DNA of 10,036 nt from Bacillota bacterium. Its GTDB lineage: Bacteria; Bacillota; Clostridia; Christensenellales; SZUA-584. The position numbers were made by a program, and so were the translations under genes. Where the stretch lies: the NCBI GenBank assembly GCA_023412005.1, contig JAEYOE010000028.1, positions 1-10,036 of the forward strand, in the 5' to 3' direction. This document shows, piece after piece, positions 1 through 6,790 of this stretch; the first letter of the stretch is position 1; each line of letters opens with the position of its first letter. The notes under the pieces are model-generated. The model was not told the origin of the DNA, made no database searches, and was given only the letters and a program-made list of their open reading frames with translations.

Positions 1-601
1 TTGAGTTGGCGGAAAAGGTTCGGCCAACATTATCAAAAACGAACTTAACGATACGTTCAAGCTGATCAGTTTTCCTGATCTGATTACGTTGAACGATATC
101 TGTAAATATTGTTGAATTATATATATCACGCACAATCGTTTATGCTTCGTTTTGCGTATAGGCTCTTAGATGTAATGCAGGAAAGCCTCCCATCATCAGA
201 TACTTAGCCAGTTCTGAGCGAGGGGATTCTGCGGACGAATAGGTTCCTTTAAAACTCAGGTATTCCGAAAAAGATAATGGAAATATCCGAAACGACGCAT
301 ACCGCCCTGTAAGATACGTAGATATTTCGGAAGACATCATTCGCGAGTTAGAACCAGTCACATAGATGTCTACATCAAAATCGTTCATAAAGCTGTTTAC
401 AGCTTTCTCCCAATTTTTATTTCCTGAATTTCATCCAGAAAGAGATAGGTTTTTCCACTGAGATTTAACTTGCTTTGAACTTATTTATATAGGCTTTTGG
501 CGTCTTTAATATCGTCATACTTCAAAGAATCGAAATTATAATGAAGGATGTTTTGTTCTGATATTCCGCGTGATTTTAATTCATCCATGATCAAGAGCAG
601 A
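1..601 (-). pseudogene. Broken AAA-family ATPase (AAA_14/DUF4143 type), partial
   Basis: Reading the minus strand from about 600 down to 1 gives one recognisable protein spread over two frames. These stand-alone P-loop ATPases carry a DUF4143 C-terminal part; many are orphan genes, and their role is poorly known. Visible in order: the helix after the P-loop (MDELKSRGI), the strand NFDSLKYDD, a Walker B segment TYLFLDEIQE at 421-450, the sensor-like VTGSNS near 343-361, then SGRY-like TGRYASF and FPLSFSEY, and finally TIVRDIYNSTIFTDIV downstream. Lesions: TAA at 481-483 (after SLYK), a one-base loss in the A-run at about 412-420 (IKNWEKAV expected, frame lost), and TAA at 140-142 where relatives usually have an aromatic residue (NEA-stop-TIVRD). 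The Walker A end is absent beyond about 600, and the C-terminus runs off the window. Clearly non-functional; identification rests on remembered family motifs. Confidence 0.8.
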
Positions 602-724
602 TACAGCAAGAATGGCGTTTTGGAGTTTGATAAAATGAGGCCCGAATGGGAATTGCCTATACAGCAACTGATGGCGAAGACAGGCGTGACGACATTCTTT
701 CAGGGACACGACCATGTTTTCTAA
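602..724 (+). pseudogene. Fragment of a calcineurin-like metallophosphoesterase
   Basis: The plus-strand frame starting at 602 reads about 40 residues: YSKNGVLEFDKMRPEW, then LPIQQLMAKTGVTTFF and QGHDHVF, followed directly by TAA at 722-724. The GHDH motif is the metal-binding GHxH block of the calcineurin-like phosphoesterase superfamily, and an FDxxRPxW...PIxxLM stretch before it is typical of one branch of secreted or phosphatase-D-like members. All upstream metal-binding motifs and everything after GHDHVF are missing, and there is no start codon or ribosome site. This is a dead fragment, joined back to back to the ATPase remnant. Bases 725-840 cannot be assigned. Confidence 0.55.
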
Positions 725-876
725 TAAGGGGCTTACTATTTGGGTTTTGAGTAAAATCTGAACGCATAGTATGCCCAACGGTATCTTTGCTGCACTTAAA
801 ATTCGTTGCTTAATATCCAATAACGCGTGTGTTGCAACAATATTCTATTACTAAAAATTATTGACATGTTATAAGA

Positions 877-882
877 TATAAT
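877..882 (+). promoter_or_regulatory. Putative -10 box (TATAAT) of the regulator and operon promoter
   Basis: A perfect TATAAT lies 44 bases before the TetR start codon, followed at the expected downstream distance by a palindrome. A perfect TTGACA stands at 861-866, but only 10 bases separate the two hexamers. They cannot act together as a normal sigma-A promoter, which needs 16-18. No good -35 hexamer is seen at the proper distance (about 854-859). Confidence 0.45.
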
Positions 883-896
883 GGTAAGGTTTAGCT

Positions 897-914
897 AACT
901 AGTACTCGCTAGTT
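897..914. promoter_or_regulatory. Operator-like palindrome upstream of the TetR gene
   Basis: AACTAG, six bases (TACTCG), then CTAGTT: a perfect 6+6 inverted repeat spanning 18 bases. It lies just downstream of the TATAAT and 12 bases before the regulator's ATG. Size and place fit an autoregulatory TetR-family operator; binding itself is inferred. Confidence 0.5.
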
Positions 915-926
915 TGGGGGCGGAGA

Positions 927-1503
927 ATGGGTAAAAAGCAAGAGATTATAAACGCAGCATATAGTTTGTTCTGTGAAAAAGGCTACCTCCTTTCCGTATC
1001 GGAACTGGCTAGCACTGTGGGAATAAAAACTGCATCTTTATACAGTCATTACAACAGCAAGGATCAGATCATAGAGTTGATGGTTCGTGAAGAAATAGAA
1101 CACTATTTTGGCTGTCTGGAAGAAAAGATTATTCAGATAGAACATAAGATGCAGTGAAGCCATGAAAAGTTTGTACTTTTTCGTTGTTGAGTATTTCAGC
1201 GATTATAAACGTCTTCGATTTTGGCGAAGTATTCCGCTGATTCCCAATGAGCATCTAAAAACTGTTTGCAGCCAGTTGATCGCCATAAAAGACAATATTT
1301 ATACACATAAAATGAAACTATGTTTTGCAAAAGGAATAGATAGCGGAGAGATTAAAGCAGGTACAACTGAAAGTGCATTGTATTTATACTTGTGCATGAT
1401 TCAGGGTGTGATGGACGGCATGCTGCTGTATCCAAAAGGCCCTGGGGAGAATGTTTTCGCTATAAAAGTATTTGACGCATATTGGGAAGGAATAAAAGGT
1501 TAA
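927..1503 (+). pseudogene. TetR/AcrR-family regulator, interrupted by a frameshift
   Basis: Two adjoining frames make one TetR-like protein. The first part (927-1157, 76 aa) carries the N-terminal DNA-binding domain: KKQEIINAAYSLFCEKGY, then the helix-turn-helix around residues 24-45 (SVSELASTVGIKTASLYSHY). The second part (from about 1150 to 1503) carries the all-helical ligand and dimer domain, with SLYFFVVEYFSDYKRLRFWR and CMIQGVMDGMLL. Frame one ends at TGA 1155-1157. The other frame is open only after a TAG at 1138-1140, so the shift must lie between 1141 and 1157. One extra base, or two lost, explains it; the joined reading gives CSEAMKSLYFF. A G-rich ribosome site (916-925) precedes the ATG. 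The next gene follows after 21 bases, so this is the likely local regulator of the crt-like run. If the lesion is real, only the DNA-binding part is made and control is probably lost; a sequencing error is the main alternative. Confidence 0.8.
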
Positions 1504-1524
1504 ATAGTAAAGGAGGGAATTCAA

Positions 1525-2331
1525 ATGCAAAAAGACTCAAGAGGATTTTGGGTTAAACTATTGGTTGTCGTGACATTTGTGGTGATGGTAACGGTTAATG
1601 CTCTCGCAAACATATTGCCCATCAATGGGATCGGCACAGGTGCCGTATCGGATTCTTACCCAAATCTTTTTGCTCCGGCAGGGTTAACGTTTGCCATATG
1701 GGGCCTAATTTATTTACTACTGGCAGGTTATACGCTTTATCAACTGGGATTGTTCCGCGGTAAAGATAAAAAGGAGTACGACGGATTGCTTCGGAAAACG
1801 AGTATTGTATTTTCCGTTTCCTCTTTGGTAAATACAGTGTGGATATTTTCATGGCATTACAAAATTACACCATTGTCCATGGTTCTAATGGCCATCCTCA
1901 TCATTTGTCTGATCGACATCATGCATATCATTAAAGCGCAAGAACTGTCATTTAGAGAAAAGTTCTTTATCCGGGTGCCATTCAGTGTGTACTTTGGGTG
2001 GATTACAGTTGCATCGATCGCAAATGCGACAACACTGCTTGTGAGCCTTGGTTGGAATGGTTTCGGGTTGTCCAAATCGCTGTGGACAATAATCGTGCTT
2101 GCTGTGGTCATGGTGATCGGTGTGTTGACCACGATACGGTTTAAGGACATCGCATATAGCTTGGTACTGATATGGGCTTATTCGGGTATATTGATTAAAC
2201 ACACATCCGCCTCCGGATTTGCTAATCAGTACATGGACGTGGTAATAACGGGTGCAATTTGCCTGGCCGTTTTTGTTATGTCAATTTTGTATGTAATATT
2301 TGCCCGGAAAAAGAAGCAACTCTCGCAGTGA
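1525..2331 (+). CDS. TspO/MBR (CrtK)-like tryptophan-rich membrane protein
   Basis: A 268-residue, very hydrophobic protein with about eight predicted membrane spans (roughly residues 10-30, 53-74, 92-111, 115-136, 150-173, 184-204, 207-227 and 237-259) and a basic tail (RKKK). The block FAPAGLTFAIWGLIYLL at residues 49-65, and Trp residues at helix ends, resemble the P-x-W-F...W..LY pattern of TspO proteins. It is longer than the usual five-span, roughly 160-residue TspO, and matches the larger 'tryptophan-rich sensory protein' relatives. TspO was first named CrtK because it sits in the Rhodobacter carotenoid cluster and affects pigment gene expression, so its presence beside carotenoid-type enzymes fits. 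Ligand and role here are unknown; tetrapyrrole or isoprenoid sensing or transport is inference. The ATG at 1525 is supported by AGGAGG at 1511-1516. The next gene is 40 bases on, with no terminator between. Confidence 0.75.
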   Translation: MQKDSRGFWVKLLVVVTFVVMVTVNALANILPINGIGTGAVSDSYPNLFAPAGLTFAIWGLIYLLLAGYTLYQLGLFRGKDKKEYDGLLRKTSIVFSVSSLVNTVWIFSWHYKITPLSMVLMAILIICLIDIMHIIKAQELSFREKFFIRVPFSVYFGWITVASIANATTLLVSLGWNGFGLSKSLWTIIVLAVVMVIGVLTTIRFKDIAYSLVLIWAYSGILIKHTSASGFANQYMDVVITGAICLAVFVMSILYVIFARKKKQLSQ

Positions 2332-2371
2332 TTATTCATAATTAAGATTGTAATTTGGGGGTCATCATTCT

Positions 2372-3343
2372 GTGATAGAAAATCAATGGTACGCAATATT
2401 GCCTTCAAAAGCAGTAAAACAGGATAGGATCGTTGGCGTAAAAAGACTGAATTTGCAGCTTGCACTATTTAGAAATAGCAAGGGCGAAATCGGATGCGTT
2501 GTGGATCAGTGTACCCACAGGGGCGCGGCGCTTAGCAAGGGCAAAATGAAGGGAGATTGTCTGCAATGCCCGTTCCATGGTCTGGAGTTTAACCGGGATG
2601 GACACTGCACATTTATACCCGCCAACGGAAAAGCATCTACTGCTGATATCAGCCGGTATAATGTGAAGCATTATGCGGTAAAAGAAGCGAATGGCATCAT
2701 TTATCTTTGGTACGGTGAGGCTGATAAGATAAGCGATGAATTTCCTTTCTTTTATGACGATGTTGATTCTGACTTTGTGTTCAGCGAAATTGAGGACTTA
2801 TGGAACTCACATTATTCGCGATGCATTGAGAATCAGATGGACGTCGTGCATGTCCCTATCGTTCATTACAATACGATTGGAAGAGGCAATAAGACGCTGG
2901 TCAATGGCCCGAAGGTTATATTTGATAATGGCGTTTTGATTACCAGCGCAAACAACGAAGTGGATGTGGGACAAACGCCCAAACCGGCTTCTGAGTGTGT
3001 GATCAAAGATACGAATCTGCACTTTAAGTACCCCAACATATGGATGAACCATATCAACTCAAAGATCAAGGTCATCATCTATTTTGCTCCGGTTGACGAT
3101 GAAAACACGGTGCTATATATACGCTTTTACTGCAAAGCGACAGAGTTCAAACCGCTGAACCGGCTCATTGCTTTCTTTGGAAAGTTCGCCAACCGTGTGA
3201 TTGAGCGACAGGATAAACGCGTTGTGATCACACAAAAGCCCAAAGCGTCCTCATATAAATCAGGAGAGAAGCTGCTGGCAGGCGACGGGCCGATCGTTCT
3301 GTACAGAAAACTCAGAGACGAGCTGAAAAACAGCCAAGAATAA
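2372..3343 (+). CDS. Rieske [2Fe-2S] non-haem iron oxygenase
   Basis: A 323-residue protein starting at GTG, with GGGGG at 2357-2361 as ribosome site; the N-terminal NQWYAILPSK block shows the start is complete. Residues 1-115 are a Rieske domain: Cys47-x-His49 (DQCTHRGAAL) and Cys66-x2-His69 (LQCPFHGLEF) bind the cluster. The C-terminal catalytic domain carries Asn154-x2-Asp157-x2-His160-x4-His165 (ENQMDVVHVPIVH), the usual bridging Asp and iron-binding His pair of ring-hydroxylating and PaO/CAO-like oxygenases. The distal carboxylate ligand was not pinned down. Such enzymes use O2 and electrons from a reductase to hydroxylate, demethylate or desaturate substrates; no ferredoxin or reductase gene is next to it. 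Its place before two CrtN/CrtP-like flavoenzymes suggests it oxidises the same isoprenoid product, but the substrate is inferred only from the neighbours. The next gene follows after 34 bases. Confidence 0.88.
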   Translation: MIENQWYAILPSKAVKQDRIVGVKRLNLQLALFRNSKGEIGCVVDQCTHRGAALSKGKMKGDCLQCPFHGLEFNRDGHCTFIPANGKASTADISRYNVKHYAVKEANGIIYLWYGEADKISDEFPFFYDDVDSDFVFSEIEDLWNSHYSRCIENQMDVVHVPIVHYNTIGRGNKTLVNGPKVIFDNGVLITSANNEVDVGQTPKPASECVIKDTNLHFKYPNIWMNHINSKIKVIIYFAPVDDENTVLYIRFYCKATEFKPLNRLIAFFGKFANRVIERQDKRVVITQKPKASSYKSGEKLLAGDGPIVLYRKLRDELKNSQE

Positions 3344-3377
3344 CGTAATATACTGATATATTTAGGGGGTTGGTTTA

Positions 3378-5216
3378 ATGAAATACGATGCCATCATTAT
3401 CGGCGGAGGTCTTTCCGGACTGACTGCGGCCAGTTTGCTTGCCAAACGCGGGCTCATCTTAGCTGTGATCGAGAAGTCATATAATCCGGGCGGAACGTGC
3501 GGCATATTCCGGCGCGGAGATGTAACGTTTGACCAAGGCGCTGCCATGCTTTACGGCTTTGGAGAGAATGGTTTTAACGCGCACCGTTTTGTTTTTAACT
3601 GCCTTGAGGAACCAATCGATATCATTCGGCATGATCTTTTGTATTGCGTGAATTTTAAAGGCCGAAGGATACGTTTCTGGGCGGATCTTGAAAAGTTTGC
3701 AGACGAGCTCTCCGAAGTGTTTCCAAGTGAAAAAGAAAACATCTATCGATTCTATAAAGATATGCTGACGATGTACCGCCACGTGATGGTGGAATCGCCC
3801 AGCTACAATACTGCCGACGAAACACATGGTAAAACGGCGTTAAAAAGCATGATGAAGCACCCTGTTTCCTACGCTCGCTTCCTTGGATTATTAAATAAAA
3901 GCGCCAAATCTTTGCTGCAAAAATATTTTACTGATCCGGAGATATTCAAGTTTTTTGATAAGCTGACCTCCACTTATTGTTACGCGACAGTGGAGGAATC
4001 GCCCGCGGTGCTGGCGGCGGTGATGTTTGTGGATAATCATGTGGGGGGCAGCTACTATCCTGCCGGTTCCACCTTGTTTGTACCCGGCAAGTTGGAAAAG
4101 GTCATTGAAGAGCATGGTGGAGATATGTATCTGCAACGTGAAGCTGTATCCATTGTTTTCGAGCAAGGGAAGCCTGCGGGTGTCACGCTGGATGATGGTC
4201 AGGTACTCTTCGCTCCGGACATCATTTACTCGGGTACCGTATGGAATCTGTACGGCAAGCTGATTGACCCATTGTATTCAACAGCAAAGCGAAGGGAATG
4301 GGGGAAGAAACAAGTTCCCACATATCCCAGCGTCGTGCTGTACGCCGTGGTAGACAAGGATGTAATTCCCGAAAATACAGCCCCCATCGAGATGTTGGTG
4401 GGCAATCCGGATAAGCTGGACGAAAGTGAAGTAACGGCCTATCTGCTCAGTATTGATGATAAGACGCTTTGCAAAGATGATGAGCATACGGTTGTGGCCA
4501 TCGGCCCTACCTTTGAAAGCTGGGAGACTTCTGACCAGGAGGAGTACATAGCCAGAAAGCGAGCAGAACAGGCTCGCCTTTTAGGCGTATTGGAAAAACG
4601 GTTCCCCGGCTTTGAAAAGGCTGTTCGGTATGCCGAGGTGGCCACGCCGAAGACCATAGAACGCTACACACTGAAAAACGGCGGCGCCGTGGCGGGGCCA
4701 AAGCAGATGCTGGGACAGCATATGTTTCGCCGGCTGCACACGCGTACGGAATGGGATAACCTCTTTTGCTGCGGTGAATCCACCGTGATGGGAACGGGTA
4801 CACCCACCGTCACAACGTCCGGGTTGTCGGCGGCGAACGCCCTGCTCAAGAAGCTCGGTAAAGAACCGTATGTTTATCAAGAGAATATGAAGAATTTTGT
4901 CCGTATTGTGGACAAGCCTTTTACGGCAGACCGGCTTTACGAGGGATATGACGAAACGGATCGCACGATTATGCGCAATGCCATGAAGTGCAGGTTGTGT
5001 GAGCATCCCACGTGCACGACGGACACAGATATACGCGGCATCATGCGGCGGGTGGCTGTCGGGAATTTTGCGGGTGCCAAAAAGTGCTGGCTCCAAAATC
5101 CGGCCGATCTCGATTTGCTGAAAAAGTACGAGACTGATTGTATCTGCGCGGCGGAAAGCAAAGGCGCGGTGAAAATTCAGGACGTCATTGATTATTTAAG
5201 CGGGGTGAACGTGTGA
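3378..5216 (+). CDS. CrtI/CrtN/CrtISO-type FAD oxidoreductase with extra C-terminal Cys-rich domain
   Basis: A 612-residue flavoprotein. An N-terminal FAD-binding fold starts at once: IIIGGGLSGLTAA (Gly9, Gly11, Gly14) with acidic Glu32 for the adenosine ribose, then NPGGTCG. Mid-protein YYPAGSTLFVPGKL and the FAD-closing NLFCCGESTVMGTGTP...SGLSAANAL (about 458-490) follow the phytoene desaturase/carotenoid isomerase pattern. These enzymes desaturate, oxidise or isomerise polyenes. The family normally ends near residue 500. Here a further tail of about 110 residues contains Cys538-x2-Cys541-x4-Cys546 (KCRLCEHPTC), Cys570, and Cys588-x-Cys590, with GNFAGAKK and NP between. That order resembles the cysteine-rich N-terminal domain of GltD-like oxidoreductases (Fer4_20), so an electron-transfer role is possible but unproven. 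The ATG has TTAGGGGG upstream (about 3361-3368), and the stop overlaps the next start (GTGA). CrtN versus CrtP versus isomerase function cannot be told from sequence alone. Confidence 0.85.
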   Translation: MKYDAIIIGGGLSGLTAASLLAKRGLILAVIEKSYNPGGTCGIFRRGDVTFDQGAAMLYGFGENGFNAHRFVFNCLEEPIDIIRHDLLYCVNFKGRRIRFWADLEKFADELSEVFPSEKENIYRFYKDMLTMYRHVMVESPSYNTADETHGKTALKSMMKHPVSYARFLGLLNKSAKSLLQKYFTDPEIFKFFDKLTSTYCYATVEESPAVLAAVMFVDNHVGGSYYPAGSTLFVPGKLEKVIEEHGGDMYLQREAVSIVFEQGKPAGVTLDDGQVLFAPDIIYSGTVWNLYGKLIDPLYSTAKRREWGKKQVPTYPSVVLYAVVDKDVIPENTAPIEMLVGNPDKLDESEVTAYLLSIDDKTLCKDDEHTVVAIGPTFESWETSDQEEYIARKRAEQARLLGVLEKRFPGFEKAVRYAEVATPKTIERYTLKNGGAVAGPKQMLGQHMFRRLHTRTEWDNLFCCGESTVMGTGTPTVTTSGLSAANALLKKLGKEPYVYQENMKNFVRIVDKPFTADRLYEGYDETDRTIMRNAMKCRLCEHPTCTTDTDIRGIMRRVAVGNFAGAKKCWLQNPADLDLLKKYETDCICAAESKGAVKIQDVIDYLSGVNV

Positions 5217-6790
5217 ACAAGGAATATGATGCAATCGTGGTGGGAGGGGGACTTGCCGGGCTGACCGGTGCCGCATATCTTTGCCGGTACGGGTATCGTC
5301 CGCTGCTCCTTGAGAAATCACACAAAACAGGCGGCCTGGTGAATACGTTTTGTCATCAGGGCTTCATGTTCGATGCGGGTATCCGTGCGTTTGAAAACTC
5401 CGGCATTTTGTTTCCCATGCTCAAAAGCTTGGGGCTGCAGATGGAGTTTGCCAAAAACACGGTATCTATCGGTATTGATAATCAATGGACAAGACTGAGT
5501 TCACGCGAGAGCCTGAAGAACTATGCTGACATGCTTGCCCTTATCTTTCCGGAGAATACGTCAGATATCGATAAAATTGCGCAAGAGATTCAAAAGGTGA
5601 TGGATTACATGAACGTCCTCTATGGTATCGATAATCCATTGTTTCTTGAGGATATGAAAGATCGTGACTACCTGATGAAAACCCTGCTGCCATGGCTGCT
5701 CAAATATCAGGTCAACATCCGCAAAGCCAGCCGATTAAGCCGGCCTGTCGTTGCTTATTTAAAGCGGTTTACCGGTAATCAGGCGCTCATCGATATGATT
5801 GCGCAGCATTTTTTTAAGGACACCCCAACGTTCTTTGCACTCAGCTACTTTGGCCTATACTTAGATTACATTTACCCTGTAGGCGGTACGGGCACTTTAG
5901 CCCAAACCGTAACTGACTATATCTGTCGCACCGGCGGCGAGATATTAACAGATACTGCGGTGACTCAATTGGATGTGCAAAATAGGCAGCTGCATACAGC
6001 GGGCGGCGGCATCTACAGCTACAAAAAGCTGGTTTGGGCGGCGGATCAAAAAGCGCTGTATAAGGCTGCGGGCGTCATCCATAAGCTGCTGGCAACCAAA
6101 CAGCGTGATCTGGTCGAAACGGGGCACGGCGGTGATTCGATCCTTTCTTTGTTTATTGGCGTCAATTTAGACAGGGACTATTTCGAAGGCCGGTGCGGCG
6201 CACACGCATTCTATACATCATCCACCAGAGGCTTGTCTTCGCTGCCGGACTGGAATGAGGCAGCTGCAACGCAAGACGGGTTATATGATTGGATTGATCA
6301 ATATCTGGAGCGCACGACCTATGAGATTTCCTGCCCGGTTCTGAGGGATGCATCGCTCGCACCGGAAGGAAAAACCGGTGTGATTATCAGCACGCTGATG
6401 GATTACCGTCTCGTGAAGCATATCTTCGACACCGGCGGTTATGATCACTTTAAAGAGTTCTGTGCGCGCAAGATCACAGAAGCGCTGGAGGCATCCGTTT
6501 TCCCCGGAATATCGCAAAGAATTGAATTCTCACTGTGTTCCACGCCGCTGACGATAGAACGGGAAACCGGAAATGCGCACGGGGCGATCACCGGCTGGGC
6601 ATTTACCAACGACACTATGCCCGCGGAGAACAGTTTCAGAAAAATTACACATTCCATAAAAACACCGATTGAAGACGTTTATCAATGCGGACAGTGGACT
6701 TTCAGTCCGTCCGGGCTCCCGGTAACCATATTGACCGGAAAACTGGCAGCGGATGCGGTTCACAAGAAACTGAAAGGAACCGGTAAATGA
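5213..6790 (+). CDS. CrtN/CrtP-like FAD-dependent carotenoid-type desaturase/oxidase
   Basis: A 525-residue flavoprotein of the phytoene/diapophytoene desaturase superfamily. Visible: AIVVGGGLAGLTGA with Gly11, Gly13 and Gly16, Glu34 at the end of the second strand, KTGGLV, then FDAGIRAF. The conserved YPVGGTGTL lies at 221-229, SLAPEGKTGV at 381-390 (very like staphylococcal CrtN), and the C-terminal FAD block DVYQCGQWTFSPSGLPVTILTGKLAADA at about 488-515. Length is normal for the family and it lacks the cysteine tail of its upstream neighbour, so the two are diverged paralogues with probably different steps, as for CrtN (desaturation) and CrtP (terminal methyl oxidation) in Staphylococcus; which is which is inference. 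Translation starts at GTG 5213, overlapping the previous stop by four bases, and ends by overlapping the glycosyltransferase start (ATGA), which indicates translational coupling. Confidence 0.87.
   Translation: MNKEYDAIVVGGGLAGLTGAAYLCRYGYRPLLLEKSHKTGGLVNTFCHQGFMFDAGIRAFENSGILFPMLKSLGLQMEFAKNTVSIGIDNQWTRLSSRESLKNYADMLALIFPENTSDIDKIAQEIQKVMDYMNVLYGIDNPLFLEDMKDRDYLMKTLLPWLLKYQVNIRKASRLSRPVVAYLKRFTGNQALIDMIAQHFFKDTPTFFALSYFGLYLDYIYPVGGTGTLAQTVTDYICRTGGEILTDTAVTQLDVQNRQLHTAGGGIYSYKKLVWAADQKALYKAAGVIHKLLATKQRDLVETGHGGDSILSLFIGVNLDRDYFEGRCGAHAFYTSSTRGLSSLPDWNEAAATQDGLYDWIDQYLERTTYEISCPVLRDASLAPEGKTGVIISTLMDYRLVKHIFDTGGYDHFKEFCARKITEALEASVFPGISQRIEFSLCSTPLTIERETGNAHGAITGWAFTNDTMPAENSFRKITHSIKTPIEDVYQCGQWTFSPSGLPVTILTGKLAADAVHKKLKGTGK

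Noticed and set aside
581..820. Minus-strand 79-codon frame (MDIKQRILSAAK...)
   Set aside because: Its second half is antisense to the metallophosphoesterase fragment, and the first half matches nothing I recognise; it is more likely a chance frame in decayed DNA.
1141..1157. Programmed ribosomal frameshift in the TetR gene
   Set aside because: No slippery run or downstream stimulatory structure is apparent, and TetR regulators are not known to use one; mutation or sequencing error is simpler.
4581..5096. 171-codon open frame on the minus strand
   Set aside because: Antisense to the first FAD oxidoreductase, whose motifs are unmistakable; no ribosome site and low-complexity Arg/His-rich translation.
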